From positions 37,694,099 to 37,758,098 of the forward strand of contig NC_089744.1 in the NCBI RefSeq assembly GCF_040412425.1: a stretch of 64,000 bases of DNA, read 5' to 3'. Of this stretch, positions 1 through 10,431 are shown piece after piece (position 1 is the first letter of the stretch; each line of letters begins with the position of its first letter). The stretch comes from Macrobrachium rosenbergii (taxonomy: Eukaryota; Arthropoda; Malacostraca; Decapoda; Palaemonidae). The position numbers were made by a program, and so were the translations under genes. The notes beneath the pieces were generated by a model. It was given only the letters and a program-made list of their open reading frames with translations. It was not told the origin of the DNA and did not search any database.

Positions 1-40
1 CAAATAACACGGGAAAATGACAGGCGAAAACCCAGTACCA

Positions 41-196
<156 letters not shown>

Positions 197-289
197 ATCA
201 CGGCGATTCGTGAATACACATGAAAGCACTTGAATTTTTGCGTCATTTTCCTGTGGCAGTCGCTTTGATTAAAATTACGGGTATCTACT

Positions 290-290
<1 letters not shown>

Positions 291-338
<48 letters not shown>

Positions 339-340
339 TA
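291..340. repeat. (TA)n microsatellite
   Basis: Uninterrupted TA run. The flanks (197-290 and 341-690) contain no gene or recognised repeat. Confidence 0.9.
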
Positions 341-693
341 TATATATACGTATATATAAAAAATATGTGTATACGTATATAGCCTAAATATGTGTGTGTG
401 TAAAGCATAATACGTGCGCGTGTAAACACCCCTGTCTAACCGCTCCCAAAGATAGCATCTGGAACTGAAGTAAATGAACTGGAAGCAGGTGCAGAGACAG
501 AATGGCGCCAGTCAATCGATTGATACTGCAAAGTCTACAAATTAGCATAAAAAATACTGTTCTTTCTTCAGTGAAAAGAAAATAATTGAAGAAAAAGGGT
601 AAAGAACTGGTCCGTTTTTGCCTTTGTTTACAGAGCCTTTGGTTTTGTTATTTTTGGAGAGTTGACTTGTCGAGTAACACTAGAACACTAGGT

Positions 694-755
<62 letters not shown>

Positions 756-811
756 TTTAGTAAAAAGATTAGAGGTTATAACGCGTTACAACTTGAATAT
801 AACGTAACACA

Positions 812-876
<65 letters not shown>

Positions 877-926
877 CAAAACGATTACTGAGGTCATAAT
901 GCGTTAAACGTAAATATAACGTAACG

Positions 927-975
<49 letters not shown>

Positions 976-1028
976 CAAAAACATTACAGAGGTCATAATG
1001 CATTAAACGTAAACATAACGTAACGCAT
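694..1028. repeat. Higher-order tandem repeat: (CT)n plus about 60-bp unit, three copies
   Basis: Three (CT)n tracts (about 694-748, 813-870, 931-969) are each followed by a related unit of about 60 bp. The unit begins CATTTAG and ends ATAACGTAACGCATT. The second and third units are very similar and the first is more diverged, so whole (CT)n-plus-spacer blocks have been duplicated. Confidence 0.85.
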
Positions 1029-1150
1029 TGCCTGTGTGGTTTCAAAATAATAGCAAGAAAATTCATAAAATATCGAGGTTCATGATCTCTGTATTTCCCA
1101 CTCATTCATTCGTAAACACTAACGGTGAAAACGCTACCATAGAGGTAAAG

Positions 1151-1398
1151 TTCTTTGCAGCGTCCCTTCGGACACTAGCTGCAACGCCTTTCATTCCTTT
1201 ACTCTGCCTCCGTTCGTATTCTCTTTCTTCCGTCTTACTTTGTACCCTCTCCTAACAATGGATTCATAGTGCAACTGCGAGGTTTTCCTCCTGTTACACC
1301 TTTCAAAACTTTTTACTGTCAATTTCAGTTTCAGCTCTGAATGACATCATAGTTTCCAGCGTTTCGCCCTTTGGCCAAAATTCTATATTCCATTCCAT
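1151..1398 (+). repeat. SINE-like dispersed repeat, copy 1 (5'-truncated)
   Basis: About 250 bp that aligns in direct orientation with 4791-5039. Shared landmarks are the start TTCTTTGCAGCGTCCCTTCG, a central ATAGTGCAACTGCGAGGTTT and a tail ending in ATTCCATTCC-type units. It resembles a repeat family I associate with decapod genomes (recollection, not searched). No protein-coding capacity is seen. The 5' part present in copy 2 is missing here. Confidence 0.7.
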
Positions 1399-1450
1399 AG
1401 GAATTCATCTTCCGTCGAGTTTTTTCTCATACACAATGCCACAAATAACA

Positions 1451-1451
<1 letters not shown>

Positions 1452-1534
<83 letters not shown>
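1452..1534. repeat. (ATT)n microsatellite
   Basis: Near-perfect ATT trinucleotide run. It is directly followed by an arm (about 1540-1605) whose reverse complement occurs at about 4470-4550 next to another AAT/ATT tract. Confidence 0.95.
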
Positions 1535-1536
<2 letters not shown>

Positions 1537-2049
1537 AAAAATAAACCCGTATTCATATGGAACAAGCCTGCAGAGGCCGTTGACTTGAAATTCAAGCTTC
1601 CAAAGAATATTGTGTTCGTTTGAAAGAAGTTCCAGAGGATAACAGTAAATACAGAAAGATTGATTGATTTACGCCTACTAAAACTGGCATCACAACATCT
1701 AAGTTATTGACGTAGAGATTAGTTATTAGAAAAAAGATAAACTAATAAATAAAAAGATAAATGGCTAGAAATGTAAACAGATTGGTGAAATCCAAGGAGA
1801 ATTGTTTGAGGGTAGTAATGCATTTGCATCTTCGCTTGAGCTTTCGAGTTTCCAGTTGCACACATCCTCAGGGAGGCTGCTCCGCAGTCCAACAGGGTGA
1901 GATGTAAAGACCTAACTTAAAATACAAAATTCTTTATTCAGATTACATGCTTCTTGCAGGCTGAAAAGTAATTTCGAAAACCCAAAAGTCAGTGGGACGG
2001 CAACCACATGCCAAGACCCAGTGAGAACAAGGAGAAGAATAAGACAGAC
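1535..2049. other. Dispersed-repeat-like sequence without genes
   Basis: The first 75 bases form an inverted copy of 4470-4550. The rest (about 1610-2041) looks like diverged decapod repeat DNA by recollection. No credible open reading frame is seen. The hAT-type MITE at 2050 interrupts this stretch. Confidence 0.4.
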
Positions 2050-2362
2050 CAGTGATTCTCAACCTACGGAGAATTCCCCCCTAGAGGTGAATTTCAGAGT
2101 TTCAGGGGGGGAATTGCGACCACAGATTGGCAGGCTCAAACTGGCTCTAGGACCACACAAAACCCGGTGTGTATCGGTCCGCATTACTGAGAGGCCATGC
2201 TGGGCTTTCTTTCCGCTAGCTTGTGTGTTTGTGTTAGTATATTTTTGCATATTATTTGGAATGCACCTTTTCGGGCAGACAATTTTGGGAAGGGGGACCG
2301 GTGAATGACATTCTGACATATGGTGAAAGGGTGCATGGGCCAAAAAAGGTTGAGAACCACTG
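2050..2362. mobile_element. hAT-superfamily MITE, 313 bp
   Basis: The terminal inverted repeats read CAGTGATTCTCAACCT at the left and GGTTGAGAACCACTG at the right, a sequence typical of hAT (Charlie/Zaphod-type) ends. They are flanked by an 8-bp target-site duplication with one mismatch: AGACAGAC at 2042-2049 and AGATAGAC at 2363-2370. Eight-bp duplications are diagnostic of hAT. The interior has no transposase, so this is a non-autonomous copy. The open frames crossing it on both strands are incidental. Confidence 0.88.
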
Positions 2363-2370
2363 AGATAGAC

Positions 2371-3095
2371 GTTTCTGCCCCTTGGAAAGATTATACGAGT
2401 CAGGAACAACAGAGGCAAGACCAGAATCCCAAAGCCTAACGCTGCTCAGGGCAACAAGGGGACTGCCGGTTTCCCTTCGACCGATATTCCCCGGTTCATT
2501 GAGAGGTTCAGTCAAGAACATCTATACTTAATCCTGCTTTATAAAAAGCATTGTGTATCCATATGTTTGTGTTTTCTGTGTGAAAGAAAGTCTGTGGTAA
2601 CGAACTCCAAATTTGATCATCACAAAACCTTAAGCATGAAATAGAGAAAAACAAAATGCACTTGATACATTGTAATCACAATGTAAATTTAAACATACTC
2701 GAATTGCTGTATAACTTCTGACGGACACGGATGCTATTCCCGTCAAAAAACTGAACGAATATTTTCTTAAAGTTATTACCTTTTTATTCTTATTTTATTT
2801 TTACTCTTTCAAATAAAGTATAAAATCCGTGAATTGATAGACGAACACAAAATTCATTGTGCCTAATCTCTATGAGTAATTGTATAAGCATATAAAAAAA
2901 TTCCCATCATAACCTTTCAATTCTTTTATACTGAGCTTGCAGAGGGACAACCTCCCTCCCTCTCTCGGAACATTCCGAAAGACGGAGAGTAGTCGTCCCT
3001 TGGTCACGGGAAAGTGTTTGCTTATTTTGTATAAGCACATAAGGCTTGCCAAAAACCTCTGAGTAAGTCAAAAGCCGAGAAGGTTATTGCTTTGG
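2371..3095. other. Intergenic, nothing recognised
   Basis: AT-rich sequence with no supported gene, RNA or element. The 60-codon minus-strand frame at 2870-3052 has no recognisable features. Confidence 0.5.
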
Positions 3096-3860
3096 TTAGG
3101 TCTGCCTGTCTGTCTGTCTGTTAGCAAGACTGTTTATTCCACAGCACATTTCCCATTCAGTTTGTATGTTTGTCCCTCCATCTGTTAGTGGGTTGTCTGT
3201 TAGCAAGAGTGTTTATCCGATAATTTATTTCGCATTCTGTTTGTATGTTGGTCCCTTCATGTGTTAGCAAGCTGTCTGCTAGCAATTGTTTATCATCAAT
3301 ACATTTCCCATTCAGATTATATGTTTGTCCCTCCATCTGCTAGCAAGATTGTTTATCCTACAATATGTTTCCCATTCAGTTTGTATATTTTTCCCTCCAA
3401 CTGTTAGCGGGCTGTCTGAAAGTAAGAGTGTTTATCCTACAATATATTTCCACATTCAATTTGTATGCTTGTTCCTCCAACTGCTAGCAAGCTGTCTGTT
3501 AGCAAGATCTTTTTATTCTACAATATATTTCCCATGCAGTCTGTATCTTTGCCCATCCATCTGTTAGTGTGGTGTCTGTTAGCAAGAGTGTTTATTCTAC
3601 AATATATTCCCATGCAGTCTGTATCTTTGTCCATCCATCTGTTAGCAGGCTGTCTGTTAGTAAGAATGTTTATCTTATGATATATTTCTCAAGCAGTATG
3701 TATCTTTATCCATCCATCTGTTAGCGTGCTGTCTATTAGCAATTGTTTATCCTACAATGTATTTCCCATTCAGGTCGTATGTTTGTCCCTCCATCTGTTA
3801 GTAAGCTGTCTGTTAGTAAGAATGTTTATCTTATGATATATTTCTCATTCAGTTTTTACG
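3096..3860. repeat. Minisatellite, about 10 copies of a 77-80 bp unit
   Basis: The unit contains CTGTTAGCAAG, then GTTTATCCTACAATATATTT, then CCCATTCAGTTTGTAT and TTTGTCCCTCCATCTG. The GTTTAT landmark recurs at about 3131, 3210, 3287, 3350, 3430, 3510, 3590, 3668, 3746 and 3827. Copies differ by point changes and small indels. Open frames through the array are artefacts of the periodicity. Confidence 0.88.
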
Positions 3861-4173
3861 TGGGCAGGATTATTTGAACAAGGGTAAGTTATTTCTCAGT
3901 TTTAAAGAGGACTGTTATCAAGAATACGGATGTCTCCGTATTTATTCGTTAGGTGCATGCGCTTGATTGAAAAGTTTAAAGGTAAATCTTCGTGAGTCTT
4001 AAAACTGGACGGTATAACGTTTTATAAAATCTACACTGATCTGAAAGATACGATAATTGTTTCTATAATGTACCATTATAATAACTGCCTTCTAGCGAAC
4101 TCAATGTACCTAATTCATTCTTTTGTATATATTTTCGAATAGACAGGAATGTAACTTTTGTGCTCCGGGACTA

Positions 4174-4174
<1 letters not shown>

Positions 4175-4238
<64 letters not shown>
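4175..4238. repeat. (ATT)n microsatellite
   Basis: Pure ATT run. The flanking 3861-4174 and 4239-4468 are AT-rich with no recognised feature. Confidence 0.95.
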
Positions 4239-4239
<1 letters not shown>

Positions 4240-4469
4240 TTCACCTGATAAAACAGGATCACCAACTGAAAAAAATACATTGAAATTTGTACCCATACTA
4301 ATATTAGTATCACTATTAATGATAGTATGATTATTAATATCTTTGCTCTAAATTTAATCAATTACATGTTGAAATTTCTAATTAATTTGTTAATTTTTTT
4401 TTTCTTTTTAATAAGCGAGATCTCTTTTCTTCTCTATTTCTCTTCACCTTCTCTTACTTCCTAATGAAC

Positions 4470-4545
4470 ACCAAATTCTTTGGAAGCTTGAATTTCAAGT
4501 CAGTGGTCCCCGTGGCCTTGTTCCATATGAATAGGGTTCATCTTT

Positions 4546-4619
<74 letters not shown>
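4470..4619. repeat. Inverted-repeat arm plus (AAT)n microsatellite
   Basis: Bases 4470-4548 are the approximate reverse complement of 1535-1605 (shared TTTGGAAGCTTGAATTTCAAG and TTGTTCCATATGAATA). They run directly into an (AAT)n tract at 4549-4619, mirroring the (ATT)n tract at 1452-1534. The two are therefore inverted copies of one repeat that includes the trinucleotide tract. Confidence 0.75.
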
Positions 4620-4624
4620 TCGGT

Positions 4625-5039
4625 GTCAAAATTAGGATAGTACTCATACTCATACATACTCCACTGCAGGCAGATTTCTTTCGACTGCACTGAGGTGGAC
4701 CAGGTACCCACACACAAAAACGAGAACCCCCGTGGGAGCATAGTGCCGTCAGTGCACCTCATGCGGTCCACCGTATAGGATTCCTTAAGGCTCTTTGCAG
4801 CGTCCCTTCGACCCCTAGCTGCAACCCCTTTCATTCCTTTTATTCTACCTCTGTTCATATTATCTTTCTTTCAACTCACTGTCCACCCTCTCTTAACAAT
4901 TGTTTCATAGTGCAACTGCGAGGTTTCCTCCTTTTCCGCCTTTAAAGCCTTTTTACTCTCAATTTCTCTTTCAGCGACGAATGACTTCAGAGGTCCCAGA
5001 ACTTGGCCTTTGGCCTAAATTTTATATTCCACTCCATTT
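4625..5039 (+). repeat. SINE-like dispersed repeat, copy 2 (longer)
   Basis: The core 4791-5039 aligns with 1151-1398 in the same orientation. Upstream, 4625-4790 probably belongs to the same unit (AGCATAGTGCCGTCAGTGCA region) and would be the 5' part missing from copy 1. No clear A and B boxes were found, so the class (SINE or other) is uncertain. Confidence 0.6.
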
Positions 5040-6537
5040 CAACAAGGAGAACAACCACACTATTAGCAGAACATTAAGATTTAATACACTGGTTCTTGGC
5101 TAAATTTTTAGAATGAAACGATAACGATCATGAGAACACTGATTAGGGCATTGCTGTGATAGGCCTCGAATTTAAGACCACTGTACCTTCACAGAATAGT
5201 GCTTTTTGTGACATTTCCAAAACAACCTTTCAGTACGTGCGCAACAACACGGACTGTACACGCTTTAATGCCTAAATAACTATAACAACCTCTGTAACAC
5301 AATGGCTACACAAGAGCACACCGCCTATGTTGAAATGCGCTCTCTGTTTAAAGCCTTTATAACAGTATGAATGCAGTGGGTTGGTGAGTAATGAAGACGG
5401 GTCTTGCAAGAGGACCAAACGTCTTTCCATCAAGAGAAGTCGACTTTTTCTCATCCTCACCTTACTCGTAGCATATTTCATAAGTTTTAAATGGCCAAAT
5501 TTAAGAGGTCTCGTCAATACCCTCCTAGCTTAATATTTTCTATCGTCATCATTGCAATGAAACTCTCACGCTCCTTCTTCTATTCTCAGATTTCGATGCG
5601 TTTCATTCTTTAATATAACCTGCATAGTAAGTTAACACTACGTTTCAGCAAGAATAGACGGAATTTTACTTGATTTCAGTCTCCCGTCACCGTATTCCTC
5701 TTCAAGGCTTTAGTATATGGTCTAAGAATCGATATGAAGGACCCATCTCGTTTGACGTTTTGAGGATGCCGCTGTGAAAAAATCTTGATTGTAGGATCAG
5801 GTTCGAGTTTTTTAGGATCAAATCATGTGTAAGTGACAATGTCTATCAGCTTTTGGGTGAAATAGTTTTAGAAACTCTCAAGAAATATGGCGAATGCTAT
5901 CGGGACACTTGCAATGTTCTGTTATGAAAATGGTCCTACTTTACTACTTGAATGGGAGCTATTTCCTTGGCAACTATAAGAGGCACCCTGAAGGAGCCTT
6001 CAAAATAAGATTATTATCATATTAACAAAGGCACCGTGTCTTTTTCCAGATACATCACCAAAAGAGGGAACTTCAACATAAAAACAGTTCTATTTACAAC
6101 TGGGAAGCAATGATGAGGAATCTTCCAAGGTTTAGGTATCTAAACCCTTAATTCACCTCTGAAACCTACTTATAAATCAGCGGGCAACTTCTCAAAAAAA
6201 ACCAGTGGCAAGCTGTTATACATCTTGAAACAAAATTATAGCAAGTACTGTAAAGGGACAGACTTCTAAGGACACTGCTATCAAACACCCTGGAAATATG
6301 GCTGAGTATGGTTTTATAAGGCACCAAACTGCATCATCCTCAAAATGAAGAACAACAGTCAAATTAAACAACCACTGCGCACTTAACATCTTGATGGTAT
6401 CCTCATCTGGGGATGCAAGATTCTGGCTAAACTTCTCAACCAAAGATTAGCTGCTGGAACTCCTCATTTTTGCCACCCTGCGTGGTGTGAACATCCTCCA
6501 ATGACCGGGGTCAGGTGAAGTATCAGGTTCATACCTT
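5040..6537. other. Intergenic, nothing firmly recognised
   Basis: Short frames on both strands lack domain features. This is where the 5' LTR and leader of the downstream LTR element should lie, but no copy of the putative 3' LTR start was seen. Confidence 0.4.
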
Positions 6538-6839
6538 TTGAGTGTTCTCATTGGTAAAGGAAGAAGTGCCTATTTAACCTTATCAGCTGATCAGTGTAAA
6601 GATCACAAGGAATTGAAACACAATGTGCTACAAGTATACCAGATGACCCTTGAATACTACAATGAAAAATTCAGATCTTTGAGAAAGGATGACAAGATGA
6701 CTTTCTTGGATTATGCTTACAAAGTAAGATGTTTCAAACGATGGTTGGAGGCTGCTAAAGTTAAATCTATGGACAAACTTGAGGAGTTAGTAGTCCTAGA
6801 GCAAGATCTTAGAGGAATTCCTGAACACATAAGAGCCTG

Positions 6840-6840
<1 letters not shown>
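6538..6840 (+). pseudogene. gag: Gag fragment of LTR retrotransposon (SCAN-like capsid)
   Basis: This is a capsid-type Gag piece of about 100 residues from a Ty3/gypsy-class element. It has the pattern of retroelement Gag related to SCAN domains: an opening V-L-I-G-K-G-R-x-A-Y segment, a Y-x-x-x-x-E-Y-Y-N-E-K-F-R segment, then aromatic/Arg helices. The frame is open upstream of the first listed codon and probably began further 5'. A stop and a (GA)n microsatellite follow directly, splitting it from the nucleocapsid/protease frame at 6973. Capsid would package element RNA in the cytoplasm. The copy is inactive. Confidence 0.75.

Positions 6841-6843
<3 letters not shown>

Positions 6844-6881
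<38 letters not shown>
6844..6881. repeat. (GA)n microsatellite interrupting gag
   Basis: A run of about 19 GA units lies between the capsid and nucleocapsid parts of the gag region. It probably expanded after insertion and contributes to the broken frame. Confidence 0.9.
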
Positions 6882-6884
<3 letters not shown>

Positions 6885-6972
6885 AGAAACTTGACAAAGC
6901 TGCTACATTGAGTGAAGATTACAACATTATATGTAGCAAAAGGAATTATAATGTCAAATACCAGAACCAACA

Positions 6973-7746
6973 ATGCACAGTTTTAGGTCTCATCCAAATT
7001 TCAGGAACATTACTACTGGGAATCCTTCTAGTGGCAATGCCAGTACAAAGCCAGGTAATACCCCTTGGCAATCGAATGTTAAATCCTTATCATCCAGTTT
7101 CTCAAGACAGATACAGAAGACTAATGTTGTCTGCTCCAAGTGTGGAAGAGCAGGACACTACAGTCGAGATTGTTATCAGACACAACAGCAGACCAAATCA
7201 GTTGGTCAAATGGTTAAAGGTAACCAGGTGAAACAAACTAAGAAGACCAGAGTGGGGAAGACTGAGACTAAACAAGCTGAGTGTTTAGCAACCAGTGGAA
7301 ATATAACTTCAAGTAGCGAGTGGCTGAGCAGCTTGGAGGCTTTTAGGCCATATATCTATGAAGGTATGCTGACAATTCAAGGAGGGAGTGTGCAGGTACC
7401 AGTCAAAGTATTACGTGATACTGGGAGTAACCGTAGTGTGGTAGTTCGTGGTGCTCACCCATATTTGGAGAAGAATCTCACTGGAGATTCAGTTATTTTG
7501 AAGGGTGTAGGAGGAGAAGAGGTAACTCCTGTATGCCACTTGCACCTGTCATGTGAATTGGTGACAGGGAATGTTGATTTTGCTGTAAAAGACTCACTAG
7601 CTGTTGAAGGTGTGCATGTTTTACTGGGTAATGAAGTTGGTGGTGTACCATTTGTTCCTTGTCTTATAGTGACAGACAAACCGTTGAGGATTAGTCCTAC
7701 GGTAGATTTAGAGAAGATAACCCCTACCTGTTTCAAAGTTGTGTAA
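6973..7746 (+). pseudogene. Nucleocapsid zinc knuckle plus aspartic protease of LTR element
   Basis: An uninterrupted frame of about 257 codons. A CCHC zinc knuckle of the form C-x2-C-x4-H-x4-C is at about residues 55-68 (C-S-K-C-G-R-A-G-H-Y-S-R-D-C), followed by a basic Lys/Thr-rich linker. A retropepsin-type domain starts near residue 145 with the active-site triad in L-R-D-T-G-S-N-R-S. Later, V-H-V-L-L-G-N-E-V fits the protease C-terminal hydrophobic-Gly motif. The zinc knuckle binds RNA and the protease would cleave Gag-Pol. The next frame (7758) starts 11 bases after the stop. Confidence 0.85.
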
Positions 7747-7757
7747 CTAGCAGGAGT

Positions 7758-8423
7758 ATGAAGAGTACTATGTCTGCAATAGAAGAAACTGAGGATTTAC
7801 CTGCACCAGAAGGATCAAGTGAAGGATCTTTGAGCTTAGAAGAGCTGTTCCAGGAAAGTGAAGTTTCCCTTAGTGCAAACAATGAAGAGATTTCTCAAGA
7901 AGAAGAGGATCCTGTTGTTCCTGAAGAGATTCAGAGTAGTCAGAGTGTTCCTGAAGGTAGTAGTGAAACTACAGTAGCAGAGTTAGCAGATATGGAGAGT
8001 TCAACCCTTGAAGTTGGTCAAGTGACTAGAGAGAAGCTAATAGAACTGCAGAAGAATACAATGTTAGCTGATTTGTTCTTCAGAGTTGTTGATCAAGAAG
8101 AGATGCAACAAACTCCTACCTGTAATTATCTAAAGGATGGATTGCTAATGAGGAAGCATCGACCTGTAGATATACCAGGAAATGCTGAATGCGGCGAATA
8201 TCATAAAATTTTGATTCCATATCAGTTGAGGAAGCAAGTGGTAGCAGTAACGCACGAGTCTGGACATATGGGAACCAGGAAGACTGTTGAGAAAGTTATG
8301 AAGTATTTTTTCTGGCTTGGACTTCACAAGGATGTTAGCATGTTTTACAGAGAGTGTCACACATGCCAGATAGTTGGAAAACCGAATGAAACCATTCAAA
8401 AATCACCCCCTACAACTTATTGA
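7758..8423 (+). pseudogene. Acidic linker plus integrase HHCC domain
   Basis: Residues 1-90 are a Glu/Ser-rich linker. From about residue 95 the sequence matches the segment N-terminal to gypsy integrase, ending in the zinc-binding HHCC module: H-E-S-G-H, then a Y-F-F-W-L-G segment, then C-H-T-C. This domain stabilises integrase multimers. It lies directly downstream of protease, where a normal Ty3/gypsy element would have reverse transcriptase. The frame runs off at 8423 and integrase continues in another frame from about 8374, so a small frameshift lies between them. Confidence 0.85.
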
Positions 8424-8904
8424 AGTTAGAGGAGAACCCTTTAGCAAGGTGATTATAGATGTGGTTGGGCCGCTTCCAAAAACAAAGAAAGGAAATGAAT
8501 ATCTGTTAACATTAATGTGTCCAGTGACAAGGTATCCTGAGGCGATTCCTGTAAGAAGTATAAGTGTAAAGGTAATTGCTGAGAAGTTGGTGGAGTTTTT
8601 CTTCAAGTTTGGAATACCAGAAATTGTGCAAAGTGATAGAGGAATGAATTTTACTTCAAAATTGTTCCATGATGTGATGAATTTGCTAGGAGTGAAACAA
8701 CAGTTATCAACTGCTTATCGTCCAGAGACTCAAGGAGTCTTGGAAAGGTTCCACCAGACATTGAAAAGTATGCTAACTGAGTATTGTTATGAATCAGGAA
8801 GAGAATGGGATGCTGGTTTACTTTGGTGTTGTTTGAAATTAGGAATGCTTATCAAGAAAGTATGGAATGTTCACCAAATGAAATTATTTTTGTTTGAGAC
8901 GTGA
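8374..8904 (+). pseudogene. Integrase catalytic core (DD35E)
   Basis: This encodes the rve-type catalytic core, which inserts element cDNA into host DNA. The three acidic residues are visible: Asp in V-I-I-D-V-V-G-P, Asp in V-Q-S-D-R-G, and Glu in G-V-L-E-R-F-H. The last two are separated by exactly 35 residues. The conserved T-A-Y-R-P-E-T-Q-G is present. The catalytic triad is therefore intact although the whole polyprotein is frameshifted. A stop at 8904 breaks the frame before the C-terminal module. Confidence 0.9.
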
Positions 8905-8969
8905 GAGGTCGATAGAAGATTCTTGTTGAGAATTGGGAAGAAAATCAAAAGGAAATCCAAGAAGAATAT

Positions 8970-9566
8970 GTGGAGAATTTAAGGAAAAGGTTAAGAGAAA
9001 TTAGAAAATTCTCTTTAAAAAATTTGAAAATAAGTCAAGAGAAAATTAAAAGAAGATATAATGCTAAGACTAAGCTAAGAAGTTTTAGTGTGGGGCAGCA
9101 AGTTCTAGTGTTCTTACCTGTGAAAAGATTTCCCTTTACCAATAAATTTCAAGGTCCTTATAGGATAATAGAAAAGTTAAGTAATCGAATTTATGTGATT
9201 GAAACACCAGGAAGAAGGAAACGACAGAGGAAGATATATGCGAATCTTTTGAAACCTTACTTCTCAGAGATTAAAATTGAAACAGAGTCAATAACACAGA
9301 CAATTTCATCTACAGAGGACGATGATGGCTACGAATTGGGAGCTGAAAGCAAGATGAACAATTCTTCAATATTGGAAAATTTGGAGGATAAACTAAAACA
9401 TCTGAGTGTTGAGCAAAATGGTGAATTAAGTGAGGTGATTAGAAGTTTCCCTGAAATTTCTGCAGATGTACCTAGGCGTATTGATCTGACAAAGCATGAG
9501 ATAAAGATCAGAGAAGGTGGAAAACCTTTTAAACAGAGAGCATGTCGCTTATCACATTTTAATTGA
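8970..9566 (+). pseudogene. Integrase C-terminal (GPY/F) module fused to RT N-terminal flank
   Basis: One frame of 198 codons joins two regions. The first 100 residues are a basic integrase tail with a GPY/F-type module (G-Q-Q-V-L-V-F-L-P, later F-Q-G-P-Y-R-I-I-E-K, then N-L-L-K-P-Y). After an acidic spacer, residues 140-198 match the segment N-terminal to gypsy RT: F-P-E-I-S-A-D-V-P, then a K-H-E-I-K pattern and the R-A-C-R motif. Because both are in one open frame, integrase precedes RT by design and not through a later rearrangement. A poly-A run at about 9577-9588 breaks the frame. Confidence 0.85.
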
Positions 9567-9584
9567 GATGTTTTGAAAAAAAAA

Positions 9585-10385
9585 AAAAGTTGAATATTTG
9601 CTGCAGCATGGATTAGCAGAGCCCAGTTCAAGTCATTATAGTTCTCCTTGTGTCAGTGAAGAAACCAGATGTCTCATTTAGGATGTGCACTGATTATAGG
9701 AGACTGAATTCCATCAGCGTGGCTGACAATTATCCCTTGCCTTTTATTGATCAATTACTTGATAATATTGGGCAAGCCAAATTTGTTTCCAAGATAGACT
9801 TGTTGAAAGGATATTATCAAATTCCCTTAGTGAGAATGCTGAGTTGCTGTCAGCTTTCATTACTCCTTTTGGACTGTATCAATACACTGTTTTGCCATTT
9901 TGTGTTATGAATGCACCTGCAACATTCTAACGAGTGATGAATCAACTGCTAGGATCCGTACAAGGAGTTGGTGTATACCTTGATGACGTTGTGATTTATT
10001 CTAATATACATGGGAAGAACATCTGAAGATTTTAAGGGAAGAGTTCAAGAAACTACAGAAAGCAGGACTAACAATCAACTTACAAAAAAGTTATTTTGGA
10101 AAGGCAACTGTTCAGTATCTGGGATTTGAAGTAGAAAAAGGTCTTTTCGCTCCTGTTGACGCTATTGTAGAAGATATTCGTAAGGCTAACCGCCGCCCCC
10201 CCACCCATCACCAGGAAACAACTACAAAGATTTTTGGGCATGGCTGGATTTTATTGCCAATTCTGTCCAAATTTCTCAACTATAGTGGCTCCCCTGACTG
10301 ATTTTGTAACTATACTGTGTAGAGATAGAGACTCTTTTTGGAAAGAACAATGTAATTGCTGATTATTTATCCCCTTGTGAGTCAC
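9585..10385 (+). pseudogene. Reverse transcriptase with internally deleted RNase H
   Basis: Fragments in several frames form a gypsy-type RT: M-C-T-D-Y-R-R-L-N, K-I-D-L-L-K-G-Y-Y-Q-I-P, then (shifted) T-P-F-G-L-Y-Q-Y, a stop within the A-T-F region, and the active site Y-L-D-D-V-V-I-Y at about 9974-9997. The thumb is recognisable to L-G-M-A-G-F-Y near 10240. RNase H is almost wholly lost: a connection segment near 10340 jumps straight to N-V-I-A-D-Y-L-S, normally the RNase H C-terminal end, near 10351-10374. Frameshifts, stops and the deletion make it inactive. Confidence 0.82.
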
Positions 10386-10415
10386 TGGATTCAAACCCAG
10401 GATAACTAATCTTCT

Positions 10416-10426
10416 GGGGGGAAGAG
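10416..10426 (+). other. Candidate polypurine tract
   Basis: GGGGGGAAGAG lies just after the pol remnant and just before a TG-starting sequence, the expected position of the plus-strand primer next to a 3' LTR. Confidence 0.5.
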
Positions 10427-10431
10427 TTTCA

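Noticed and set aside
2021..2521. Overlapping plus and minus frames of 90-119 codons
   Set aside because: They lie across the hAT-type MITE and its flanks and have no domain features.
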